From: Paracoccaceae bacterium | GTDB taxonomy: Bacteria > Pseudomonadota > Alphaproteobacteria > Rhodobacterales > Rhodobacteraceae | Direction: 5' to 3' | DNA length: 49,127 bases | Assembly: GCA_029244725.1 (NCBI GenBank) | Contig: JAQWQJ010000126.1 | Span: forward strand, 1 to 49,127 | Shown: positions 29,701-37,750 of the stretch, in pieces | Position numbering within the stretch: the first letter of the stretch is position 1 | Layout of the letters: every line of letters begins with the position of its first letter | Program-made: the position numbers and the translations under genes | The notes under the pieces: generated by a model | Told to the model about the DNA's origin: nothing | The model's input: the letters and a program-made list of their open reading frames with translations, nothing else | The model's database searches: none

Positions 29701-32700
29701 CACCGGATAGGTCCGACGTGTTGTCCGCCAATAGCGGATGCAGGCGCCGCTGAAATGTCAGAGGGTTCAGGACACTGGGCGCGTCATCGAAAACCTCGTA
29801 CCAGCAGCTGACACGCTCGAACGGATAAGTCGGCAACTCAATCCGCTGCGGAGCGACACCCCCCCAAAGCGCATGCCAGTTGATCGACTGCCCGTTGGCC
29901 CACGCGCGTGCCACAGCCTCGGGCGCTGTGCCTCGGTCCTGGGGCGCGGCGGGACTTGCGAGCACATCTTCACACAGGTGAAACCTGTGCGGCTGGCCTG
30001 CCAGATAGGCCTCGATTTGATCCGCAAAGCTCTCAAGGTCCTCTGCCACAATGGCCGCGCGGGACCGTAAATTGGTCCGGCCTACCTGCAGCGTGTAGGC
30101 CACTCGGGCGGGATCAGCCCCGAGGTTCGTGGCAAGCCAAGCCTGCATCCGCTTCATCATCGCGGAAAGGCGCGACACTGATGCCGCCGAAAACACCATC
30201 ACGCGGGGGCCGTCCGACGAGGCTTGATGCGGTTGCGCAAGGCGTTCTTCAACAATCATATGATTATTCATGCCCCCAGCCCCAATCGAGGTTAGCCCGC
30301 CACGCCGTGGCCCCGTTGCGCGCCACTCGGTTAGAGTCTGATTGACCGTGAAAGGCGTGTCATCAAAGGGGATCGCTGGGTTCAACGCCTCTGAATGCAA
30401 GGACGGAGCGATTTGCCCATGTTTAAGCTGCAGCACCAGCTTCGTCAGACCGGCCACGCCTGCCGCTGCCAAGAGATGCGCAATGTTTGATTTCACCGAC
30501 CCAATCGGGATTTCGCCGTCTCGACCGAACACCGACTTCAGCGCCGCGATCTCGATGGGGTCGCCCAGCTTCGTACCCGAGCCATGGGTTTCGATATAGC
30601 TTATATCGTCCGGCCTCAGCCCGGCATCGGCAAGCGCATCTGTGACCGCCTTGGTCTGCATCGCAGGGTTAGGCACGGTAAAGCCATTACGCGGCCCCGC
30701 ATTAGCCATTGCCGTGCCCTTGATCACCGCTTGGATGTTATCGCCGTCGCGCTCTGCGTCGGCCAGCGGCTTCAATAGCACCAGCCCCGCACCCTCGCCC
30801 AAGATGGTACCATCGGCCCCCAGACCAAAGCTGCGGATCACCTCGGCCCTGTTGGAGGTGAAATGCTCTTGCGATGACGAGATCAGGTTTAACGGGTGCA
30901 ACAGCAGGTTAATCCCACCCGCCAGGACCATCCGGCATTGCCCTTCGCGCAAAAGCCGTACACCCAAATCCACCGCCGTCAGCGACTGCGAGCACATCGT
31001 ATCCACAAAGATCGACGGCCCTGTGAGGTGGTAGAAATAAGAGATCATGTTGGGGATCGTGCCGGTGTAGCTACCCGAAGCGCGTGCGCCTCGCGTCAAC
31101 ATGTTTTGGACACCATAGAGATTGTAGTGATTGCTCATCGTGCCGACGAGTACACCTACATCGCCCTGCATCTGATCGGCTAAGGTTTCACGCCCGTAGC
31201 CAGCGTTCTCAAATGTCTCCACCGCGCATTCGAGCAAGAGGCGCACCTCGGGCGACATGCATTCGGCGTCTGATTGAGAGATCCCGAAATAGCGCGGGTC
31301 GAATTTGTCTATATCCTCGAGGAACCCGCCAGTTTGGATGGTGGATTTGCCTGCCACGCTGCGTTCGGGGAAATATATCTGTTCATGCGGCCAGCGGTGT
31401 TCGGGAATGGGCGTGAAGTCGTGACGGCCCGCTTTGAGGTTTTCCCAGAATTGCCCGAGATCGCGCGCACCGGGATAGCGACCGCCCATGCCGATGATGG
31501 CGATATCACGGTTATTGTCGGCTGGCGTTCTTTGGATGCGTGGTGCTGGCGAATTCACTGGGACTGGTTCTGTCACTGGTTCCGGCACTGTAGAGGCCGC
31601 ATCCGTTGCAGTGAGCCGCGACAAAGTCTCTGGAATGTCTGCGATCAGTTTGTCAGCTACACCGTTAAGGTCCAGCGCCTCGAAGAATAGCGTGGTTGAG
31701 ACAGTTTCAGCCGTCCATGCCTCGATCCTTTCGACCATCTCGACGGCCAAGAGACTGTCAAACCCGTATGCGTCAAAGTTCAGCGAGGGGTCGATACGGG
31801 TGGGGTCAATTGCAAGCGTGTCAGCAAGCATCTGGCCCAGTTCGGCAAGAATTGGCGCGCGGTCGAGAGACGTCGCTCTGACACTGTCAGGTTTGGGCGT
31901 CTCTGACAGGATATCTGAACGTGTATTCAAGAACGCAGAAAACCGGTCGGCGTCACCGTAGCCCACGACGGCATGGGTGGGTAAATCGCCCGTCATCGCA
32001 GCCTCTAGCACCCGCAAAGCGGACTGTGTTGGGATCGGCCTTGTACCCATCCGGTCGGCCATGCCTTGTGCCACACGCTCTGGCACTTGCATCCCGCCCC
32101 CTGCCCAGAGCGTCCAGCCGAGCGAGGTCACAGGGAACGCAACGTTTTGCGCCAACTCTGTCGTCATTTGGTTCAGCCGCGCATTAGCGGCCGCATAGTC
32201 GGCCTGGCCCATCGCCCCATGCACCGCTGCGACCGAGCTTAGCGAGATCAGGAAATCGAGCGGCTCCTTCCGTACAAACGAAACCAGATTGGTCATAGTC
32301 TCGACTTTGGCATCAAACACTTGGTCGAAGCTGCTGCGCGACTTGTTCCTAGCTAGGGCATCTTCCACCAGCCCTGCGCCGTGGATGACGCCGTTGATCT
32401 GACCATATTCGTTAGTGATTTTTGCCCAAGTAGCCTGCAGATCCGCCTGATCTGTGCCATCACAGGCCAACACCTCGAACCCCAGGATATCGCGGGCGGT
32501 GCGGCCCGAAAGGATCACGGCGCGTGCGCCCTTCGATTTTAGGTGCTGCGCCATGATCAGGCCAATGCCACCAGTGCCACCCAATATCCAAAACACCCCG
32601 CCTTTGATGATGGCGTTTGCATTTGGTTTGGGCGCTTCAGCAATCCTAAATGACGGCGGATCAAGCGGCGCGGCGCTGTCCGAGCCGAAATGGGCCAGCT

Positions 32701-35494
32701 GGCAGGACGCGCGTTCTAGCACCAGGGCGTTTACCATCGGGTGGAGCACCTGCCGAAGCCCTGAATGGGTATCCGGGATACGCAAAGCCAGCAGCCCGGT
32801 TTGTTGGGAGACGATGTCACGCGCGGCTTCAAATACTTCCCAGGCAATATCTTTGGGGTCCGCCCCATCGGGCACTGTGACTTCGCGCTGGTCGCCTGCA
32901 TTGTTGCAGAGTGCGATGGTGTCGGGATCGGCTTGGTCGAGGGTTGTGCGAATACCAGCAGGTGTCCGTTGATCAGCGATCTCCCAAGACGTCCCTTGAG
33001 GCAAGGCAATCAGGCAGGGCTTTGTGTTTAGGCCGTCCCTGGCGGCAGATCGGACCACGGGCCGCGTCACAAGACCGGTGATCTGGGCGACAGACGCGCC
33101 GTCCTGAAAGAGCGCGACGTCGAAAGCGCCCTTTCCCGTCGCTAGAGCCTCGCAGGTCATTTTGCCATCACCAAGCGTATCAGCAAAATCAATCCGCTCT
33201 GCCGCGAATGGAGCGCCTGGGGCACCGTTTGGCAACGAGAGCCGCGAGGCCACCTGAATCACCGCATCCAAATGGATCGGATGCACGGGCTCTGCACTTA
33301 GGAACGCCCCCCGGATTGGCGCCAATACGCCAGTCGCTCGGTCTTCGTTTTGGTGCCATGTATCGACCACCTGAAAGGCCGGACCATGGGCGATACCAGC
33401 GGTCACAAGGTCGGCATATAGCAGAGCGGGCGGTTCGCTGGGTCCCCGATCAGGGCGCGCCTGAGCTGACAATGCTGGCGAGTCGTCAGGAAGGATCGCG
33501 CGAAAGACCTCCTGACCGTCGGCATCTCGCACGGACACTTTGCCGCCTGCATCGAAGGAAATATCCAGTACTACGCCCTTCTCATCTGCAACGGCGGGGC
33601 GCAGCCAGCGCAGTTTGGTCAGAACGTCAGGCCTTTGCCGGACGAGCGCTGCAGAGGCGCGCACAAGGCTGACCGTGGCGGTCCCGGGCAAAACCGGTCG
33701 TCCGTCGATCACATGATCGGCCAGAATTGCGTGGCCTGCAGGCACATGACAGCGCACTATGTCGCCCTGCCGAGCTATTGTGATCAGGCTACGATCCTCA
33801 AACCAATACGGCTGACGCTCAAACCGGTAGGCGGGTAGATGTAGCCGCTCCCTGCCTGTCGCAGCCTTTGACCATTTCGCCGCGCCGCCATGCAGCCAAG
33901 CTGCGATGCGCGCCTTTGGACCAAGCGCCTGAGCGGTGAAAAGATCAGGATGCGCCTTGCCCCTTGCATATGCCTTGAGCGCCTTGATCAGCTTGCGGGC
34001 TTTGCGAGCGCGCACCACAAGGCGGGTACCCATATCCTCCCGCCCGGTTTGCAGGGTGTAGGCCAAATCGGTGGTATCTAGCTGTGAATTTGATTTCAGA
34101 TGGGCCGCTAGGTCAGCCGCACGGGCGCGCAATGCGGCTTCAGACCTCGCAGATAAGGGGAATATCAGCTTTTTTTTGGAGGTCTTGTGATTGTCCTGCG
34201 TCGTTGGCACCGCTTCAAGCAGCGCATGGGCATTGGTGCCGCCAAATCCGAAAGAACTCACCCCCGCGCGACGCGGGGCCGCCTCCGGCGACTCAGGCCA
34301 CGGTTCAAGGTTTGAAGCAACTCGCAAGGGTGACTCATCGAGCTTGATCAGCGGGTTCAGCTTCTCGAAGGTGGCGTTTGGCGGGATCGCCTCCGCCTTC
34401 ATCGCTGCAATAACCTTAAGAGCGCCAGCGATCCCCGCCGCGCCCTCGAGATGTCCAATGTTGGTCTTGACGGAACCTATCGCCGTGCGCCCGGGCTCTG
34501 GTGTGTCCCCCGCCTCGTCATAAAGCTGCGCGAGCGCACCTTTTAACCCGCGGACCTCAATCGGGTCACCCACAGGCGTGCCAGTGCCATGCGCTTCAAC
34601 ATAATCCAGCGTCGCTGGATGCACGCCACAGCCCCGCATGACCTGTGCAATCAAATCCGCCTGCGCCTCTGGGTTGGTGACCGTCAGGCCTGCACTGTGG
34701 CCGCCGTGGTTTGATTTCACGTCGCGGATTAGGGCGTGGACTGGGTCTCCATTCGCACGTGCAGCACTTAGCGTTTTCAAGACGAATACCGCACCGCCTT
34801 CGCCGCGCACATAACCGTTGGCTTTGGCGTCGAAGGCGCGTGACGAGCCGGTCTTGGACAGCATCCCGTTCTTGGAAAAGACCCGAAAATGGTCTGGCGA
34901 CCAGATCAAGTTCACCCCGCCCGCCAACGCCGCTCCGCATTGCCCAGCACGCAAAGCGGTCGCAGCTTGCTCGATCGCGACCAGAGCGCTGGCACACGCG
35001 CTGTCGTTGGTCACGCTGGGGCCACGCAAGTCGAGCTGGTAAGAGATCCGATTTGAAGCGATTGAAGGCGCAACACCGGTCGCGCGATGCGCTTCAACCG
35101 GGATATCGGCCCGTGACAACATCTCAAGATAGTCCCAGTGGCAGATACCCATGAAGACGCCAGTGTCAGATTTCGCCAGTGAAGACGGCCGGATGCCTGC
35201 ATCCTCGAGCGCGTTCCATGCCAGCTCGAGCCCAAAGCGCTGCTGCGGGTCCATACTGCCCGCCTCACGCGGTGAAATTCCAAAGAACTCGGGATCAAAG
35301 GCGTCGGCATCTTGGACGAAGGCACCAAAGTAATCCTCGTCCGCGCGGAAACCTGCGCTGCGCCGCTCGTGCGGCAGCGCGCCAATCATTGAACGTCCGT
35401 TTGAGAGAATGTCCCACAACGCATCTAGGCTTTCGGCCCCCGGCACCCTCAGGGCCAGCCCTACAATGGCAATGGGCTCTGGCGTCTGTGTCAT
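26771..35494 (-). CDS. Trans-AT polyketide synthase PKS1 (glutarimide-type start: KS-DH-KR-ACP / KS-B-ACP / KS)
   Basis: 2907 residues. Order: KS1 5-430 (DSACASA, Cys near 166); DH 575-830 (HVIDGRPVLP and LDAVIQ); KR about 850-1210 (LGGTGGIG near 968; Tyr in QADYAAAN); ACP (Ser near 1245); KS2 1326-1745 (TMCSQS, with the unusual NIAHLLAAAG in place of NIGHLE); a DH-like fold 1915-2170 lacking both catalytic residues, read as a branching (B) domain; ACP (Ser near 2223); KS3 2290-2705 (TACSSS); a C-terminal helical tail (VFDDLISDRISLAQVAGVL) that looks like a docking element. It begins directly with a KS, so the starter must arrive on a separate carrier, most likely the free ACP encoded upstream. 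The ATG overlaps the amidotransferase stop (ATGA), with GGAGG 5 bases ahead. Confidence 0.95.
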   Translation of the reverse strand: MTQTPEPIAIVGLALRVPGAESLDALWDILSNGRSMIGALPHERRSAGFRADEDYFGAFVQDADAFDPEFFGISPREAGSMDPQQRFGLELAWNALEDAGIRPSSLAKSDTGVFMGICHWDYLEMLSRADIPVEAHRATGVAPSIASNRISYQLDLRGPSVTNDSACASALVAIEQAATALRAGQCGAALAGGVNLIWSPDHFRVFSKNGMLSKTGSSRAFDAKANGYVRGEGGAVFVLKTLSAARANGDPVHALIRDVKSNHGGHSAGLTVTNPEAQADLIAQVMRGCGVHPATLDYVEAHGTGTPVGDPIEVRGLKGALAQLYDEAGDTPEPGRTAIGSVKTNIGHLEGAAGIAGALKVIAAMKAEAIPPNATFEKLNPLIKLDESPLRVASNLEPWPESPEAAPRRAGVSSFGFGGTNAHALLEAVPTTQDNHKTSKKKLIFPLSARSEAALRARAADLAAHLKSNSQLDTTDLAYTLQTGREDMGTRLVVRARKARKLIKALKAYARGKAHPDLFTAQALGPKARIAAWLHGGAAKWSKAATGRERLHLPAYRFERQPYWFEDRSLITIARQGDIVRCHVPAGHAILADHVIDGRPVLPGTATVSLVRASAALVRQRPDVLTKLRWLRPAVADEKGVVLDISFDAGGKVSVRDADGQEVFRAILPDDSPALSAQARPDRGPSEPPALLYADLVTAGIAHGPAFQVVDTWHQNEDRATGVLAPIRGAFLSAEPVHPIHLDAVIQVASRLSLPNGAPGAPFAAERIDFADTLGDGKMTCEALATGKGAFDVALFQDGASVAQITGLVTRPVVRSAARDGLNTKPCLIALPQGTSWEIADQRTPAGIRTTLDQADPDTIALCNNAGDQREVTVPDGADPKDIAWEVFEAARDIVSQQTGLLALRIPDTHSGLRQVLHPMVNALVLERASCQLAHFGSDSAAPLDPPSFRIAEAPKPNANAIIKGGVFWILGGTGGIGLIMAQHLKSKGARAVILSGRTARDILGFEVLACDGTDQADLQATWAKITNEYGQINGVIHGAGLVEDALARNKSRSSFDQVFDAKVETMTNLVSFVRKEPLDFLISLSSVAAVHGAMGQADYAAANARLNQMTTELAQNVAFPVTSLGWTLWAGGGMQVPERVAQGMADRMGTRPIPTQSALRVLEAAMTGDLPTHAVVGYGDADRFSAFLNTRSDILSETPKPDSVRATSLDRAPILAELGQMLADTLAIDPTRIDPSLNFDAYGFDSLLAVEMVERIEAWTAETVSTTLFFEALDLNGVADKLIADIPETLSRLTATDAASTVPEPVTEPVPVNSPAPRIQRTPADNNRDIAIIGMGGRYPGARDLGQFWENLKAGRHDFTPIPEHRWPHEQIYFPERSVAGKSTIQTGGFLEDIDKFDPRYFGISQSDAECMSPEVRLLLECAVETFENAGYGRETLADQMQGDVGVLVGTMSNHYNLYGVQNMLTRGARASGSYTGTIPNMISYFYHLTGPSIFVDTMCSQSLTAVDLGVRLLREGQCRMVLAGGINLLLHPLNLISSSQEHFTSNRAEVIRSFGLGADGTILGEGAGLVLLKPLADAERDGDNIQAVIKGTAMANAGPRNGFTVPNPAMQTKAVTDALADAGLRPDDISYIETHGSGTKLGDPIEIAALKSVFGRDGEIPIGSVKSNIAHLLAAAGVAGLTKLVLQLKHGQIAPSLHSEALNPAIPFDDTPFTVNQTLTEWRATGPRRGGLTSIGAGGMNNHMIVEERLAQPHQASSDGPRVMVFSAASVSRLSAMMKRMQAWLATNLGADPARVAYTLQVGRTNLRSRAAIVAEDLESFADQIEAYLAGQPHRFHLCEDVLASPAAPQDRGTAPEAVARAWANGQSINWHALWGGVAPQRIELPTYPFERVSCWYEVFDDAPSVLNPLTFQRRLHPLLADNTSDLSGASFETTLRTDDLLDYVTVAGGTQTITPWLALDAAFATLDLAGRSTASLANVTLDAEALTEGADLKFATQDGAAVEARASNGVWLSAIAATRGTSTPAPVPLSCAAWTQKEIDEAFQEAGIQRGPYAQGLSAFTFQSGRIEAEIYTCDYRQDHDTKNSRLSPAMLIALGDLCRIAAKAAGAQDWHRAHVAQLAVLELGDASQTATRLAGEVKVSNGAYTLDILLLDSTGQVVGEARGVTLSGAMAVAQTDPHLGAAVVTQSKLETVRGIVAGLLSFQESEIDPYTRFHDMGFDSISLSSLTGRLNTRFGTKLTPALFYDVANIEQLLPQLPEPKAGPASVEARPQPLRNGAALVQTPAGDDDVALLGMAARVPGADTPTAYWDLIAQKRSGLGSLPLGRFAPHTQAQFAAAGLPPKGGYLSDIARFDADFFQISPLEAEVMDPQQRLVLEAVWHALEDAALRPDALPPKTGVYVGASSLDYASLMRAEGAAATGYAATGNSLAMLSNRISHLFDLQGPSQTIDTACSSSLVAVHRAVRALKLGECDAAIVAGVNVTLALEGFAGPLDAGMLSRHGRCSTFGADADGYVRGEGVAAVILKRAEDARANGDPVHALIVGSAENHCGRSASLTAPRTQAQADLVSEAMSGLDPAKVAMVEAHGTGTPLGDPVEVDGLNRAFSDFGLAPAQIAISSAKSNIGHLEAAAGLAGLIKVVLSMKAGTLPPHAMDGALNPHLNLAQGPLRIADALAPWPQARPLAGVSSFGFGGVGAHVVLQRQSVKQVHDTAKRPHLFVLSAQTSSALAQLAARLSEHMEASQVDPAALARSLRFGRQPMRERIAFVATTQREAQAALQKVARGNHAGLWSATLPGASAIPQSEAPNTSRDCSTLEAAAEAWCSGHDVNLAGDDENALRLHLPVYPFEGAHHWFTATEQPLLASAPVPPSHADANAVFDDLISDRISLAQVAGVLDQGAKGPLQ

Positions 35495-37473
35495 GCCGCC
35501 TCCAGAGTGTCGAGCTGAGTGGTCAAGCGCGCATCGAGCCCTGCTCGGTCCGCAACCGGCGTCGCGCGGCGGGTCACGAATTGCTCTTGCAGCATCTGGA
35601 AGGAGATTAGGTAAACGAAGGCCTGGTTCTCGCGCACGCTGATACGTTCGGGCGGCGAGGTCATGATCTTGCGCACCAGCCGCTCGGCAAAACTGACGTT
35701 GATCAGACCTGAGCGCGCCAGTTCTCCTGATGACAGAACCAGCTCTAGATAATCAGGTTGCTCTGCCACGAAAGAGGCGCTGTCAGGCGCGCGATAAGGG
35801 TGTTTGTGGCGGGCCCGTATCTCGTCAGGCAGTTCTGGGAAGGCCTGCTTTAGCACTGCTTTTTCTTGCCAAATTCCATCGAACTGTCGATTGACCGCGC
35901 CGGACATGGCCACGACGTTGGGGTCAAGGAACGGACAGCGGTTTTCAACACCATGCGCCATGCCCATCCGGTCGCCCTGCGTGGATAAAAGGTACCCGCA
36001 AAGTAGTGTCTTATATTCCAACCATTGCGCGCGCTGCACAGGATCGGAACCGGCAAAGACCTCGTCATTTTCCGCATAGGCGCTGAGGGTTTCGAATGCC
36101 TGCGCCCCAAGCTCGGCATCCGCCAGCAGTCGCTGGGCAAATTTGCCATTCTGGTAGCGGATCTCGTGACTGAAGAGTCCCGACATCTTCTCGGACTGGT
36201 AATTCTCGTAGAGCCCAAGAAGCGCTCCATGCCTCTGGTCACTGTAATGCCCGAGATAAGGATTGAGCCGCTCTACCCTGGCCTTGCGTTCGGCCAAGTC
36301 CAGATTAGCCCATTCGCGGCGCATATAGGTCTCGCGAAAGAGATCATACCCAAGGAAGGCTTCATCTGCGCCCTCGCCCGAGAACACCGTCTTGGTGCCA
36401 TCATCGCTCACGTGACGGGACAAAAGGAACATGGGCACAAAGGCAGTTCGGAAAACCGGAATCTCGGCATGGTAGACTGCATTCGGGAAGGCCGCGCAGA
36501 TATCACGTGCGGTAACCGGTAAGCTGGTGTGCGAGGCCCCAAAACGCTCTGCAACGATCTGCTGATACGGCGCCTCGTCCAGATGTGCCTCTTCAAAGCT
36601 GACCGAGTAGGACCGGACCCCTTGCGGTAGCATATCCGACAAAAGCGCTGCGATGATCGAGCTGTCGAGCCCCCCGCTGAGGTAAAGTCCAACTGGAACG
36701 TCACTGCGTAGGCGCAGGCGCGTGGCTTCGGTGATAGCATCGCGTGTGCGCGCGGCGGCACCCTGATGCGAGGCTATTAGCTCCGGCTCTGCAAAACGCA
36801 GTGGTGCGAAGGGCTGTGGAGTGTCTGGGCCGTCTTCCGTGATGGAAACTGAGTGGCCCGGTGGCAGGATTTCGATCCCACGCCAGCAGCTTTGATGCGG
36901 CAGCGGTGTCCAACTGCCCAAGACGGTTGCGAGATGAGCTGGGTCGGTCTCGAAGGACACGCCTTCGATATCCAAGAAACCCTTCGCCTCGGACGCGAAA
37001 TAGAGCTGCCCTTGCGCCTGTGTGTAATAGACCGGGCGCTTGCCATAACGATCGCGGGCGAGGACAACGCTTCTCTCCTTGCGGTCATAGATCGCAAAGG
37101 CGAAGGCGCCGTTCAACTGCGCGAGACTTGCGGCACCCCACTTGGCCCATGCCCTTAGTACCACCTCTGTGTCCGTGGTCGTGACAAAGCGGTCACCCTG
37201 CTCGGTCAGGCGCTCGCGCAGTTCAACGTAATTATAGATCTCGCCGTTGAAGACGATCACATAGCGTCCGTCCTCGGTCTGGATTGGCTGATCGCCGCCC
37301 GCTACGTCCAAGATGCTCAGCCGCACCGATCCAAGCGCTGCGTGACGGTCACGCATATAGCCTGCGGCATCCGGTCCGCGATGGCCGATGCGCGCCATCA
37401 TTGCGATCAAATTGTCCGTAACCGGGGGGCGTCCACCCTCGCTCAAGCTGAGTATTCCAGCGATGCCACACAT
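35491..37473 (-). CDS. AsnB-type glutamine-dependent amidotransferase
   Basis: 660 residues. The N-terminal glutaminase is class II: Cys2 of MCGIAG is the nucleophile, with RIGHRGPD and FNGEIYNY. The C-terminal synthetase domain starts near 235 and has the pyrophosphate loop SGGLDSS. Family members transfer glutamine-derived ammonia to a carboxylate activated with ATP. In glutarimide polyketide clusters a protein of this family amidates malonyl on a free ACP to give malonamyl-ACP; its position between a free ACP and a PKS with KS-first and KS-B modules fits that role much better than primary asparagine synthesis. Its ATG lies 15 bases after the ACP stop, with GGGAG upstream, and its stop overlaps the PKS1 start. 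Confidence 0.92.
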   Translation of the reverse strand: MCGIAGILSLSEGGRPPVTDNLIAMMARIGHRGPDAAGYMRDRHAALGSVRLSILDVAGGDQPIQTEDGRYVIVFNGEIYNYVELRERLTEQGDRFVTTTDTEVVLRAWAKWGAASLAQLNGAFAFAIYDRKERSVVLARDRYGKRPVYYTQAQGQLYFASEAKGFLDIEGVSFETDPAHLATVLGSWTPLPHQSCWRGIEILPPGHSVSITEDGPDTPQPFAPLRFAEPELIASHQGAAARTRDAITEATRLRLRSDVPVGLYLSGGLDSSIIAALLSDMLPQGVRSYSVSFEEAHLDEAPYQQIVAERFGASHTSLPVTARDICAAFPNAVYHAEIPVFRTAFVPMFLLSRHVSDDGTKTVFSGEGADEAFLGYDLFRETYMRREWANLDLAERKARVERLNPYLGHYSDQRHGALLGLYENYQSEKMSGLFSHEIRYQNGKFAQRLLADAELGAQAFETLSAYAENDEVFAGSDPVQRAQWLEYKTLLCGYLLSTQGDRMGMAHGVENRCPFLDPNVVAMSGAVNRQFDGIWQEKAVLKQAFPELPDEIRARHKHPYRAPDSASFVAEQPDYLELVLSSGELARSGLINVSFAERLVRKIMTSPPERISVRENQAFVYLISFQMLQEQFVTRRATPVADRAGLDARLTTQLDTLEAA

Positions 37474-37488
37474 ACCGTCGGCGCTCCC

Positions 37489-37749
37489 TTAGCTGGCCTG
37501 GGCCAGTTGCATCTGGGCCTCAACAGCCTCGGTCATCCGGGCCAAGCTCACCATCACATTGGTCAAGATATCATCATCGCTGAACGCGATACTGAACGTA
37601 TCCTGCAGGAAGCCGACAAGCTGCACATAGCCAAAGCTATCCATGATCCCCGCCTCAAAGAGGTTGGTGTCATCGGTAAAATCCTCGCCATAGGTGACCA
37701 GCATTTCCTCTTCGATCTGGGCTTTGATCATGCCGTGAGTAGAGTTCAT
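37489..37749 (-). CDS. Free-standing acyl carrier protein
   Basis: An 86-residue, acidic, four-helix carrier with the phosphopantetheine site GIMDSFGYVQL (Ser near residue 38). I take the ATG at 37749 (MNSTHGM) because it is one base after the stop of the AT-AT-ER gene and preceded by AAGGAGA at good spacing; an upstream in-frame start would overlap that gene. Lying directly ahead of the amidotransferase gene, it is the likely carrier on which malonyl is converted to malonamyl before transfer to KS1. It needs activation by a phosphopantetheinyl transferase, probably the one at 46637-47347. Confidence 0.9.
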   Translation of the reverse strand: MNSTHGMIKAQIEEEMLVTYGEDFTDDTNLFEAGIMDSFGYVQLVGFLQDTFSIAFSDDDILTNVMVSLARMTEAVEAQMQLAQAS

Positions 37750-37750
37750 G

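Noticed and set aside
6216-35494. Non-elongating (KS0) modules
   Set aside because: All nine KS domains keep the active cysteine and both histidines, so none can be called inactive from sequence. KS8 may still be a transfer-only KS by clade.
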